From Ectocarpus siliculosus (Eukaryota; Sar; Phaeophyceae; Ectocarpales; Ectocarpaceae): 25,270 nucleotides of DNA. Location of the stretch: the NCBI GenBank assembly GCA_000310025.1, contig FN649727.1, positions 2,522,466-2,547,735 on the forward strand. Reading direction: 5' to 3'. The position numbers and the translations under genes were made by a program. Position 1 is the first letter of the stretch; each line of letters begins with the position of its first letter. The notes under the pieces were generated by a model, which was not told where the DNA came from, did no database searches, and saw only the letters and a program-made list of their open reading frames with translations. Below, piece by piece: positions 11,396-21,575 of this stretch.

Positions 11396-12562
11396 GAGCG
11401 GAAACCAAGGGGTAGTGTTTGCTCAGCGGAACATATGTGCTCCCTGTGTGTGAGAGAGAGAGAGCGGGCGAAATCTGTTTGGGCAGGGTGCGAATGAACG
11501 ATGGGTATGTAGACGGGATGAATTTGTTGCTTGGTGGCAGGGTTTCAGCGGCTATAACCGGGGAGAGAACGGGAGAGACGAAGCTTTTATTTTGTACAGA
11601 AATTCGGCGGTGTTATGGTAAGTGTTGGGTTTTTACCGAGGGGCGGTGATCGGTTTTAGACGGACGGCGGTGTCTTGTCGGAGCGCTTAGCAGCTGGTCG
11701 TGTCTGGTTTTGTCACGCGGTGGGCCGCCGCAATGGACACGCGACACGTTCTGGAGGCGTTGTCGGCCCGGGACAACTCTCGGGGGTTGTGCTGCTGCTT
11801 GCTGCACGTGTCCAACCACACCAAGATATCTTGGTAACCAGGCTGCTGTATTCAGCAGGTACACTTCCGCAGCTTTGGTTTACCCCTCTCCTCCCCCGGT
11901 CGTTCCGCGTCTTTCCAGCAAACGATGAGAGGGGCGGGTGTATTCCCGGCCTCCCGCGCCCGGCAGGGATTACCCGCTTGTTGTCGGTCCCTCGCTGCTG
12001 ACTGATCCCTCCATGGGTCGCACTGAACTACTTTGGTCCCGGCTGCGTGCGTTTCTGTTGTAGGTTTCTTGTTTTTCTTTCGGAGGGGGGGGGTGGGAGA
12101 GTGTTTCCCAGCTGCCAGCGGCTGCCAGCTTCCAGGCAGGCGTCTATCCTGGGCAGTGTCCCCCTAAAGCGCGTGTCACACGGCCCACTGGCGATAGCAA
12201 TCAGCTTTGGTGTATATTGTAGGTACGGACAGAGGGGTTTTGCGTCGGCGGGACGTCAGCTGTTGCACTCTAATTTTCTTTCCCCATGGAAACAAATTTT
12301 CCCGAGTATTTTTGTGTTTTGTTGCGTTGGTTTTATTTCAACCGGGCTCATGTTTTGAAGTAGTCGACTGTGGTTTTTGAGGGCTCTCTTGTCTGGGTGA
12401 AGAGCCAAGGGGCGGAGTGAGCGGGTACGACGACGTGCTGCAGTAGTAAGAGACGCAATTCGCGTACTAGGGTGGATTGACCTGCCGTATTGTTTACAGT
12501 CACCGTTGTCCGTTTGCTTGCTGACCGGTCAATCCACACATGAGTTTATTTTGCGTCTCTTC

Positions 12563-12613
<51 letters not shown>

Positions 12614-13899
12614 TCTTTCTGTTGTTCTCTGCTGCGCACCTGCTCACCATCTTGCTGTTGAACGGCGATACACGACACTATCTCGTACCCCCCCCGGAAA
12701 CAGGGCTTGACTCTTGCGGGAAAATTATTCCTCTAGATAATACTGCTGTTGCTTGTGTGCCACAGTATGGCTGCCGTTTTTGACTGCTTGGTGGTGGGTT
12801 CATACCGCACATGAATAATCTAAGGGGCGGGTTTAGTCTTGCGTGTTCCCTTTGGTTATTTTTCTTGCGAATCTGGTCGCGGTTTAGGTCGTCGTTTCTC
12901 TCTGCCTTTGGCGGCAGTGGTACCGGACATTGTGCGGCGATGTTGGGGGTTATATTGACAGTGGCTGTCGGCCTTGCTGCTGGGTAGAGTATCCATCGGG
13001 ATAACTTTGCGGGCCGCAAAAGAGGGATGCCAGAGGGCGGGTTCCACACCACCAAGCACGTGGAGCACGTAGCACGAAGTGGCAAAGGGTAGATCACAAA
13101 TGTGTTGTGTTTTTGTTCGGGTGTGGCAATTGCTCACCTACTTGCTGTAAGTATCTTTTTGCAATGAAGCTTGTTTTAGTACTACCAAACGACAACGGCG
13201 AGCTGTTGCGATTGGCGTCACGCTACGTCTGTGCGAGAAGGGTGTGTTGTGGGAGGAGGTAGTGACATAGATTGCGGTTCATGCTATTTACTACATACGG
13301 CTTCCGCTTAGCGAAGCCTCGTTTAACAACTGCCGTGGTGTGGTACGGTTCTACTGACTGTCGGCGAGCGTTCAAATCTTGTTCTGTATTGTTTTGACAA
13401 AATAATCACCTTTCCCCCTCCACCTCCATGTGTTCGGTTGATATGTGGACACCAGTCGATGTGCCCTTGGTGTTAGGGTTTATACGTGAACCCCCGGGCT
13501 TGTCTTCTCTACAGGTCACTAGACCCATGAACGGTTTTGCCGTAGCCCAGTATCTTGCAAAAACGAACCCAGCTTGCTTGTTGCTGAACTTGGATGTTTG
13601 TGTCCCTAGCTGTAGGAGTTGTTTCTGTCAAGGACAAGGGAGATCCATGTGCCCCACAAAACAAGGGTGCCTATGTAACGGCCCCAACAGAAAATGCCAG
13701 CGAAGCAAAGCTAGCTGTGGTACCGGCGTCAAAAGTCCACTACGCACTCGGCTCCCGGGGTTTGTACACTACTGCTTGTTTGGTTTCCTGATTCTGCAAT
13801 AAATACGCGACGGCTCGTACCAATTCCCAACAAAGTGTTGGCCATATTACGTAAAAAAATTTGGTCTTTGTGTACTACTCGCCCGTTGCCTGATCTACC
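11396..13899 (+). other. Non-coding downstream region of the SAYSvFN gene
   Basis: About 2.5 kb with no supportable exon. Up to roughly 13.4 kb the + strand is G/T-rich, as expected for a + strand 3' UTR and downstream sequence. It includes the CT microsatellite near 12.6 kb. The open frames inside (12678-13097 on minus, 13428-13802 on +) lack domains and coding-like codon use. The sequence ends at the target-site duplication of the inverted-repeat element. Confidence 0.4.
12554..12620. repeat. (CT)n microsatellite, interrupted
   Basis: A nearly pure CT tract of about 60 bases with TT and GT interruptions, in non-coding DNA downstream of the SAYSvFN gene. Confidence 0.9.
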
Positions 13900-13908
13900 T
13901 AAATACTA
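13900..13908. repeat. Left target-site duplication
   Basis: TAAATACTA immediately left of the inverted-repeat element, identical to the right copy at 14669-14677. Confidence 0.85.
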
Positions 13909-14150
13909 GAGCAGTGGCCAAAATCGGGTACACCCGGTCAGAACACGGCCATAATCGGGTACCCCTACAAGACGCTGCTGGGAACGACCGCATGCCACCA
14001 TCTGATTGGCCGGCGCCCGCCCCTACCCGGCCTTGGCCGTCTTTCCACCGGGTACACCCGATCTTGGATACTCACCCCCCGGAGGGGTACCCGGTTTTTC
14101 TTTCCCCTACCCGTAAATGGCTGGGCTGTTCGACCAAAACCCATGCACAC
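13909..14150 (+). repeat. Left terminal inverted repeat
   Basis: A 242-base arm. It holds several related sub-motifs of the form CGGGTACACCCG or GGGTACCC (near 13925-13937, 13952-13960, 14048-14060 and 14087-14096), many of them near-palindromic. These are candidate transposase-binding or fold-back units. Confidence 0.85.
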
Positions 14151-14426
14151 AATCACGGGTCGGACGCACACCACCGGCCCTCGTTTGTCACCAATGAGCA
14201 AGTAGCGGGAGGGAGAGAATATATCTAATTTTGAAATGAGTCCCGTGTGTGTCGCATCTCGTGAGGGAGGGATTCATCCAGCTCTTCTTCTCGATCATTT
14301 GCACAGACAGACCGCCAGCCGTTTCCCCCAAGGGAGACTTCCACCGCCGACGGAGGGTCTGCCTCCGCCCGGCGGGCGGTCAGAACGTCCGAATTTTCGA
14401 GGGCAGGGCGTTACTGACGTGTACTT

Positions 14427-14668
14427 GTGTGCATGGGTTTTGGTCGAACAGCCCAGCCATTTTCGGGTAGGGGAAAGAAAAACCGGGTACCCCTCCAGGG
14501 GGTGAGTATCCAAGATCGGGTGCACCCGGTGGAAAGACGGCCACGGCCGGGTAGGGGCGGGCGCCGGCTAATCAGATGGTGGCTTGCGGTCGCTCCCAGC
14601 TGAGTGTTGTAGGGGTACCCGATTATGGCCGTGTTCTGACCGGGTGTACCCGATTTTGGCCACTGCTT
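14427..14668 (-). repeat. Right terminal inverted repeat
   Basis: A 242-base arm, reverse-complementary to 13909-14150. Its few differences cluster about 60-95 bases in from the outer end, while the outermost 60 bases are almost identical between arms. Confidence 0.85.
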
Positions 14669-14677
14669 TAAATACTA
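14669..14677. repeat. Right target-site duplication
   Basis: TAAATACTA immediately right of the element, identical to 13900-13908. The exact match suggests a fairly recent insertion. Confidence 0.85.
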
Positions 14678-15131
14678 AGTACGTGACGCATTCGCTCAAC
14701 TCCATAAAAGGTCCTGCTTAGAACAGTTTGCCAAACCAAGTCGTCTATCGTTCTCCTGACCCGGGTCGTGTGCAGGCAGATCATGAGACACGACCGACTC
14801 TCTTGTACACGACGACTACTACAAGTAGGTACCACAAACACACACACACGGCTTTTTTCAGCTCTCGCACAAACTCCACCAAGTTGAGGGATTTCCCGCA
14901 ACGACCCGAGCACTTGGTGGGAAAGGTTACCACAAACCCCGTGGCCGAGCACCAACCAGGCAGCCCAACCCCCCCCTGCATCACTTGCCAACATTAGTAC
15001 CTACTCTTTAGTTTTATCAGGGCGATTTCCATTGGCACTCATTAGCTCAATTATCCACAGCACTTCCACTTCATAACCGTAAATAAGTTATTTTTGTCCC
15101 TCGAGAACACAGATCCATGATTTGAACTCTT
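14678..15131 (-). other. Probable 3' UTR/downstream region of the EF-hand/coiled-coil gene
   Basis: 454 bases just after the minus-strand stop codon at 15132. The + strand is A/C-rich, so the minus transcript is G/T-rich, matching the pattern beyond the other stop codons. No ORF or RNA gene is supportable. Confidence 0.4.
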
Positions 15132-18100
15132 TCACTCAGCTTCCCGCTCCGCCCCACCCCGCCAATATTGCACGATAGGCGGCCCTAGACCCCTCATCTC
15201 ATCTAGGAAGGCCTGCAACCTGCCCGCCTCCGCTTCCACCTCGATACGCGCGTCTTCGCTTTCGGCCATCCGAGCCGCGAGTCTACGCTCCCGCTGTTTC
15301 TGTCTCTCGCGACTTCCGTTTGAGTTCGTTCCGACGAAGGTTTCGTTTGGGTGTTGGGCAAGGACACCAAGAGGGGATTGGGGAGGGGGGGTGAGGGGGG
15401 GGGGTGAGTTGTACGTCGTTCGGTTTGTCAACATGTTAAGGATTACCGGTGTTGAGTTTCCCCCATACCCCTGTTGATGTAATATCTACCAAACATCGGA
15501 GATAGTAGAGCCCCGGGTAATCAATGAAAGGAATAAACCACCCCCTTTTCGTTCACACCTGCTTCCACCGCGTTCGCCGCAAACGAGGCAGGCTTTGCCT
15601 GGCCGAGCGCTTTTCTTGCCCCCTCCCCTCTCCTTCGCCACGGGGCCCCCTCCTCCTCCCCACTCCTCGGCCCCTTTGCAGTCGCCGCGCCTACCGCCAC
15701 CCTTCCTGCCCGAAGCAGCAGATACCTCTTTCTTCAGCCTGGACACCTCCGCGGTCGCGACGTCGAGCTTCTTGCGGCAAGACGCCAGCTCGTCCCGAAG
15801 CTTCGCCGCTGCGGCGGCCGCGCTCCTGTCACCACCCCGGTCGCCACCGACGCCGCCCCCCGCGTCGCCCGGAGGCACTATCCGTCTCCTTGCTCGCCGC
15901 TGGCCCCACCCGCTGCTGCTGCCGATTCCGCGACCAGCAGTACCATCACCGCTCCCGCTTCCGCCGGCTGAGTCGGTGCCGTCGTCGCCACCCCGGCTCT
16001 CCCTGTGCGGCCGTCCGGTGGCCAAGTATGCTCGTTGCCGTTGTTGTTGTTGTCGTTTCGACGATGAGATGCGTCGTGCTGCCTTGGCCTCCAGGACCAC
16101 CTCCGCCTCCTTGAGCCTTCGACGGAGGTAATCAGCCGATGACTTTTCTCGCGCGGCGGCCTCTGTTGCCGAGGCTCTGGAGCATCGAGAGGGGGGTGGG
16201 GGGGCGGGGGCGTACTCATGTTTTGCATGCCTGACATAGTTGATAGATTATGGAAGGGGGGAAGGGGAGAAAACGTCGTCGGCAGTACAATTTTTTTGTA
16301 TGACTCGAAGGAACATGCTGCTCGGTGATGCTTCTTGTGTTGCCACGATCCAGCCTATGCCTCGACGTACGGATGGTCGCAGTCACGAGTTACAGTCAAC
16401 CCTCTCCGTTAGCCACCCGTTGCACGTCGACCGCAAAATAATTACTAGTGGAGATACAAATAGACCGCAATCGAACTTCCTCGTCCGCACGCGCGCACTC
16501 CTCTCACGTCGTGGAAGCAAAAGAGGCGCTCACCGCTTGAAGTCGGCCATCCGTTTCGCTGTTGCTGCCGCCTCGGCCTCCGCCGCCCTTAGCCGCGCGC
16601 CCATCCTTGTCTGCAGCACGCGCTCCCGCTCCTTGGCCCTGGCCGCCTCTCTCCGCGACTCCTTCTCGGCCCGCCGGCGTTCCGAAACGAGGTCCGAGCG
16701 CGCTCCGTCTAGCTCGCACCGGAGGAGCTGAGAGTGTCACGACGATGGCACACGACGATGGCACACACACGACAGGAAGCAAGGTGACGTTCTCAATGTC
16801 AGCGACTAGGTTCTCAGCAGGGTACCGTTCTCAATGTCAGCGGCATTGGAAGAAAGTTCTTGTCTACCGTCTTAGCTTACTGCTGCGTGGCGTACTGTAG
16901 ACCTTAACGCTAATAGCGCGCCACCGTTGTAGGAACCAAAAGGGGTTCTTTCGCCACCTGCCCAGGGTGCGAAGCCTTCAAATACGGAACTTAGTGGACA
17001 GCCAGTGCATGGATCGAAAGCAAACGGACCGGGCAGGAAGCAGCACGCGATCTACTACGGAGAACGGAGTGGCACGGGGGAAGTCAACGAGGTACTCAGC
17101 CGATTTCAATGCATTGAAGGGGGGGAGTGAGAGCATCACGCGCCACACACGGAAGCGTAGGGGATCGAATTGTATTCACATTGCTTTCTGCGAAGCAGAT
17201 TTCGCACAAAGCGAACAACAAACTTACATGCTCCGCAAGCTCCAGCTCGGCGACCTTGGCCCGCAGGCCTCCTATAACCTCCGGCGCGCCCTCGGACCCT
17301 CCGTCGTATTCAGGCTTCCGGGCCCCTTCTGCCGCGGTCAAATCTACGACTTCTCCCAGGAGCTGCTGCTGCCGCTGTTCCGGTCCAGCCGCTCCACTTC
17401 TCGAGCCGGACAACCGATCGGCACGTGAACCTCTCTCGTCGACCCCTGTCGCCGTCCTCCGCCTTCCCGCCACGGGTCTCCTATTGCTGCTGCCGACCCC
17501 ACCACCGACAACGTCAGACGCCAAGCGGCGTGATAAAAATGTTGCCGGGCTTGCGGCGGTGCCGACGGCAACCTTCGCCACGGAAGACGACGTTCCGGGC
17601 CGCCTTCCACTACCCCCGACAGAGCTCGCACGCCGCTGCGACGACGCTTGTCGTGCCTCGCCGCCAGCACCTTCGGCAGGTAGACGCGCCCCGGCGCTCC
17701 TGTGGGAGCTTCTCCTACGCGCGCCGAGAGAGCTGGTAGGATGGTCGCTGCCGTTGTCAGGGTTGTTTCCTCCAACGGTGGTGGTCGGCCGCAAGCGCTC
17801 CTTGAGGTCGAGACCCTCTAGGGCCGCCTCCAGCCTTTCCCGAGACGCCCGGGTGGGGTGGAGAGGCTCCGAGGGCGACCGCGCCGGCCCGAACGGAGGC
17901 GTTATAGCGCCCGTGCGCGGGAACGGGGCGGAGCGTGAGGCGGCCGTGGATACCCTACTGCTTGTTGGCGTTTGCGAGGTACTTTCTTGCTCCTCTCCAC
18001 CGTGTTTTCCTTCCTGTTCCTTCTTCTTCTTCTTCCTCTTCCCCTCTTCCTCACCAGGGCTTCTGTCCGCGACCCCGACTCGGTTTCGACTGTCGGTGGC

Positions 18101-19321
18101 ACACGCCTCCATGGCCGCCGGGCCCGCTGATGAGTTCGGGGAAGGTACCGTGGGTCTCCTGTCCTTGCTGATTGAACCTCCTGGCCCGCCACGCTTACCG
18201 CCAGTACCAGAAGAACACCCATCCTGCCCACCGGTACCTGGCCCGCTGCGTCCCGTCCCGCTACCAGAGACGGCCGTAGCGAGCACCGCCTGCACATCGG
18301 CGGCGACCCGCCCGAACGCCTCCACGTGCGCCGCGGTGGAGTTAGAGGTAGCGGGACCGCCCGCGTACGCGCTGCCGCCACCGCTGCCCTTCCCGTCGTC
18401 CAACACTTGCAGCTCCGACAGCGACATTCTCGGCGCAAGGCTATCGGGTGTCACACACCCGTCGCCATCCTCCGCCGCGGCAGCGCCGTCGGTGTTGTTG
18501 GTGTGCCTTCTCGCGTTGCTAAGTTCCGCTCCCTGCGGAGACTTGTTCGCTTCCAAGGCGCGTGCAGCAGAACCAGTGGCAGTGACCGGTATTGCCCGTT
18601 GCCGCTGTTTGAGCGGGTTCTGGACAAGGGCTGAAAATTCTTCCAAGGTCATTATTAGTCGATCCTTGCCAGATTGATTCCGCTCGTCGATGCCACCACC
18701 GGTGGAACAAGAACCCGCACCGGACATCACCATCGCAACCTCGGTTTCGGTCAGATGAACGCTCAAGGAGGCCAGCCCTTTCTTTAGCTCGCGGCTGCCA
18801 ATGCCCTCGTGCTGAGCGCCGTCGTCCAGCTGCAGAAACAGCTCGGCCGCCGTGAGTCCGAGGAAAGAACCCTCCTCCACGAGCTCGATCAGGACGCGTC
18901 GGACCTCCTCGAACCCGCGTGGCGGCATGATCCAGTCTTCGAAGCGCCGATAATCGACGCCTTCGCTGGTGCCGACCACCCGGGCCGCGACCCTAGCAGC
19001 AGCGGCGTCTGAGACACCAGCGCTTGGCACTGCCGCTGTCGTGGCCAAACTCGTGCGGCTGTCCTCCTGGCATAGTCTTACGAGCGCGGCTTGAAGGTCC
19101 CCCGCGCGGAGCACGGCGGTGTCGCCGGCGGGCGCTCCTCCTAGCGAGTTGAAAACAGCACGAAGATCGAACCCGGCGGTGGCAGAAGAAGGAGAAGCCG
19201 AGTTTCCAGCCGAGGGTGGTCTCTTTGGTGCTGCGTGCGCGAGGGCTAGTATGGACGTGCGGGCAGTTTGCTCCATTCGGTCTTCGTCCTCCTGATGCAG
19301 TGGGGCGACGGCATCGGTCAT
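15132..19321 (-). CDS. Large EF-hand-like / coiled-coil protein of unknown function, four exons
   Basis: Exons on minus: 19321-17228, 16727-16534, 16176-15559 and 15312-15132. Boundaries are GT..AG with phases 0, 2, 2, giving 1028 aa. Residues 50-235 contain four degenerate EF-hand-like units in two pairs. The clearest has loop DGAQHEGIGSRE at 167-178, which keeps Asp at 1, Ile at 8 and Glu at 12 but loses other ligands; calcium binding is doubtful. Residues 235-680 are Ser/Gly/Pro/Arg-rich and low complexity, with a Lys-rich block (KRKKKKKEQEGK). From about 683, heptad-like charged helix (AKVAELELAEH, then RRRAEKESRREAARAKERER) runs through exon 2 into exon 3, and the chain continues across both junctions, supporting the model. 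Exon 3 has a Gln-rich patch, a second helix (AAKLRDELASCRKKLDVATA) and a lone CxxC (ACLVCGERGG) near its end. ATG 19321 is chosen; an in-frame ATG at 19414 would add 31 residues. The last acceptor (15313) is the weakest. Introns are 500, 357 and 246 bases. A cytoskeletal or centriolar scaffold is possible, but I do not recognise the family. Confidence 0.78.
16788..16842. repeat. 17-bp direct repeat in an intron
   Basis: CGTTCTCAATGTCAGCG occurs at 16788-16804 and again at 16826-16842, in intron 1 of the EF-hand/coiled-coil gene. Nearby, ACGACGATGGCAC is also doubled around 16738-16764. Both look like local duplications close to the exon 2 acceptor. Confidence 0.7.
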
Positions 19322-19640
19322 TTTTTTGCACGAGAACAGGTCGGATGTTTGGTGTGCGTTGCATGTTTGATGTCTCCCTCTCGACACATGTAAATTCGCC
19401 AGAAGCACATGCACTCACGCGAGATGCTGCTGTATTCCCGAGATCAGTTTGCGGGTGCAAGGGGATGACGGGCCCAATCGTTGCAATGGCTGCGGCCAGA
19501 CTGCTGCTGTACCGAACACTGCCTGTTGTTGGCACGGCACCTGCCCAATTTACACACATCTCGCACACGTGTATCCACTACTACCGACAGCCTCCACTCG
19601 TACCTCAGCACCGTGTGAATCAACCCTCACACTAGCGGTA

Positions 19641-19676
19641 GCAGCAGCAGCAGCAGCGGCGGCGGCGGCGGCGGCA
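19641..19676. repeat. Compound (GCA)n(GCG)n triplet repeat
   Basis: About five GCA units run straight into about six GGC units in the divergent promoter. It lies outside any supported exon, so it is probably not translated. Confidence 0.85.
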
Positions 19677-19710
19677 GCTCGGTTGTATCCCTCGATCACC
19701 CGATCCATGT

Positions 19711-19749
19711 TTTCCCGCAATATTTACCAAACCGTTGGGTTTGGCGGGA
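19711..19749. promoter_or_regulatory. Pair of E2F-like sites
   Basis: TTTCCCGC at 19711-19718 fits the E2F/DP consensus TTTSSCGC. TTTGGCGGGA at 19740-19749 is a close variant. Both lie in the divergent promoter about 400 bases from each start codon. Motif matches this short occur by chance, so the assignment is tentative. Confidence 0.3.
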
Positions 19750-20133
19750 TCGAGGACGCGCGATGTGGGAGCGCAACAGGAAAAGACGAGAAGTGGGAGA
19801 ACATCTGGTAGGCACGCTCCTCGAGAACTCCACTACACAGAAGGCGGGATTCTCGCACCCCACTCTTCTCCCCCCTCGTCTCTCTGTGCCTTCGTCCTGC
19901 TGCTGTTACTCTGGCAAAACACCGACATGATACTTTATCATCTGCAGCTGTGAGGTCTCAATGCAAGTTGGCGTGTTTATGTCTTGATGAACGTAAATGT
20001 ACGGACAAGCCTTCCCGTCCCCCACCCCCTTGTTTTTCCGGCTCTCCGAAACGCGGGGTGTGGATGATGTGTCGGCCTCTGCTCTCTCTCTCTCTCTGTG
20101 TGTGTGTCTCTCTCTCGTTCTCCACGAGGAGTC

Positions 20134-20457
20134 ATGGTTAGGACAGGGTTCGGCGTGCGGGGCGTTGCTCCGGGAGTATCGGGCGCTCTCTTGTACCTTG
20201 CAGCCCTTAGCACTTTGTCTTGCGGCCATGCCTTCGTGGCTTCTCCATCAGCATCGCGAGCTTGTTCTGCTGCCGCGCGAGGGTCATGGCGCGGGAGCAG
20301 CAGCAGCAGCAGCCGCCCACGAGTCGGTGCTGGAGGCGTGCGTGCTCGAAAGCTTAGAGGGTTAGAGGTGGCAGCGGGGGAGAGCGCGGTGGAGAGCTCG
20401 AGCGTGGCGGAGGGCGATGCCATGCGTGTGGGGCAGATCGAAGCGTTTGCGGACAAG
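20134..20457 (+). CDS. First exon of a putative plastid-targeted protein (bipartite leader)
   Basis: ATG 20134 opens a frame of 108 codons ending in phase 0 at a good donor (AAG|GTGAGC). Residues 1-33 form a signal peptide with core SGALLYLAALSTLSCG and likely cleavage GHA|FVAS. Phe at +1 after Ala fits the heterokont ASAFAP-type motif. What follows is Ser/Arg/Ala-rich and low in acidic residues (SASRACSAAARGSW and a run of six Ser), as in a stromal transit peptide. The mature part begins somewhere before RGLEVAAGESAVESS. Such leaders direct nuclear-encoded proteins through the ER into four-membrane plastids. The downstream gene structure is unclear. A good acceptor at 20647 would continue in phase as DNLFLCLDCQ and run open to a stop at 20896 (190 aa in all), but that segment looks only weakly coding. 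Function unknown. Confidence 0.6.
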
Positions 20458-21440
20458 GTGAGCTTGCGCTCCCCGCCCTCTCCTTGTTTGCGAAGTACGT
20501 TTGCAGTGCGTGTGTGGATTCTTGTAGTCTCCTTCTCTTGTTTTTTGTACTCTGGCTCCCACTACTGCTGCTGCTGTACAATCTCTCGCTGTTGAACTCG
20601 GGCGGTTGCGTCTGACTCGAGACCCACAACTTTCCGTTCGCCCGCAGGACAACCTTTTCCTCTGCCTAGATTGCCAAAAATCCACAGCAGTCAGTACTGG
20701 CCGGTGTACGACTTTGCTACCTGGCAGGCAACAAAACATCATACATGAACAACAGCAGCGTTCTGTTGGCCGAGTTTGCCCTTTATTCTCTTGTCTCTCT
20801 TGGAAGTTGTTTTGTTCGCTTGGATCCACAACAATAGCAGAGTCGCTGGTGCTCTTTGCTCAATCACGAGCACATCGCCACCGCCCGCCCTTGTAGTGTG
20901 CGGAGAACTAGTCTCGTGGCGCTCGAACATGTCTCCAGAGCGTCAACCTGTAGAATATGTCAGGAATAATTACGGCAAAGATGGTAGTAGGTTTACACTG
21001 GCAGCAGAGCGCGAGGGTGGTTTAGCGCTTCGACACACCGCTGCTGTGTAAAGGGTGTGGTGTGCGACTGACCCTGTGGCGGCCCATCCGCAGCTGGTCC
21101 CCCAAGCTCTCCTCTATTGTTGGTGTGTGCGTGTCTCTCTCTGCATGGAGCGCGGCCATCCTGTGTGAACCCTGTTCGGTGCGTTTTTATCACACAGCAA
21201 AAAGGCGTCGGAGCGGCCGCGCAATTTTTTTTTTTGCAACGACCCGAAGAGCCAGAACCTTCTTCATGAATTTTAAGCCTCTTTCAAACAGCAAGCAGAT
21301 TCTTCCTCTAGGTCGATGCCACCGCTAGAAACTTCTGAAAGTGCTTGCCGTGGGATCTACGTGTCTAATGCTACGAACTTGACCGACACTTGTCAAGATC
21401 GGAACACACGACTGCCACGACGAGACAAATTATCTGTAGT
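20458..21440 (+). other. Intron plus possible second exon and downstream sequence of the plastid-leader gene
   Basis: The first 190 bases look like an intron, ending in a pyrimidine-rich acceptor (TTCGCCCGCAG) at 20647. A phase-compatible frame from 20648 reaches a stop at 20894-20896, but its translation is Cys/Ser/Leu-rich and has no recognisable motif. From about 21200 to 21440 the + strand turns A/C-rich, as expected for the 3' region of a minus-strand transcript ending there. Nothing else is supportable. Confidence 0.3.
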
Positions 21441-21575
21441 TTATTTCCTGCCGACCAGGCAGAGCGCCATCACGGCAGAGCTGGTGAACGCACCAACAGC
21501 AGTCGGCACAACCAAACCAGCACCAACAAGCACCACCGCCCCCGACAGCAACAACGCACGAGCTTCTTCATCCAT
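21441..21575 (-). CDS. Possible 44-aa single-pass membrane microprotein
   Basis: A minus-strand ATG at 21575 (context GATATGG) opens 44 codons to TAA at 21441. The product starts acidic (MDEEARALLLSG), continues as a long hydrophobic stretch (VVLVGAGLVVPTAVGAF, then SSAVMALCLVG) and ends in RK. Codon use is GC-rich and coding-like. The frame stays open upstream to a TAG at 21653-21651, with a possible acceptor in GGATACAG, so this could instead be the last exon of a slightly longer protein. The flanks favour a minus-strand gene: A/C-rich + strand downstream, and a short divergent gap to the kinase. No family is recognised. The region could also be fortuitously open. Confidence 0.33.
   Translation of the reverse strand: MDEEARALLLSGAVVLVGAGLVVPTAVGAFTSSAVMALCLVGRK

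Larger units (their letters stand above)
13909..14668. mobile_element. Non-autonomous Mutator-like TIR element (760 bp)
   Basis: The first 242 bases (13909-14150) are the reverse complement of the last 242 (14427-14668), with about 11 mismatches and no gaps by eye. The ends are GAGCAGTGGCC and, reverse-complemented, AAGCAGTGGCC. It is flanked by a perfect 9-base duplication TAAATACTA (13900-13908 and 14669-14677). Long terminal inverted repeats with 9-bp target duplications are the hallmark of the Mutator/MULE group; that assignment is by structure only. The 276-base interior encodes no transposase, so movement would need enzyme supplied in trans. It sits between the 3' ends of two convergent genes. 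Confidence 0.85.
19322..20133. promoter_or_regulatory. Divergent promoter region between EF-hand/coiled-coil and plastid-leader genes
   Basis: 812 bases separate the two divergent start codons and contain no supportable exon. The region carries a GCA/GCG triplet repeat (19641-19676), E2F-like motifs near 19711-19749 and a third GGCGGGA at 19843-19849. CT/GT tracts (20079-20117) lie just upstream of the + strand ATG. The transcription starts cannot be placed by eye. Confidence 0.5.

Noticed and set aside
12678-13097. Minus-strand ORF of 139 codons
   Set aside because: Antisense to G/T-rich downstream DNA. It has no conserved motif or codon bias and is probably open by chance.
13428-13802. + strand ORF of 124 codons with several Cys residues
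   Set aside because: The Cys pattern (CVPSCRSCFCQ) is suggestive, but the rest looks random, there is no leader, and it lies in downstream DNA beside a transposable element.
14236-14505. ORFs inside the inverted-repeat element as a transposase
   Set aside because: They are short, overlap the right arm and show no DDE-type or zinc-finger motif.
17127-18677. Long + strand open frame (516 codons) opposite the EF-hand/coiled-coil gene
   Set aside because: Antisense shadow of a GC-rich exon. It is Ser/Pro/Arg-rich with no motif, and the minus frame has proper splice sites and coiled-coil continuity.
20648-20896. Second coding exon of the plastid-leader gene
   Set aside because: Acceptor and phase fit, but the translation is Cys/Ser/Leu-rich and looks like intron or UTR. 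It is kept as a possibility in the feature text and not called.
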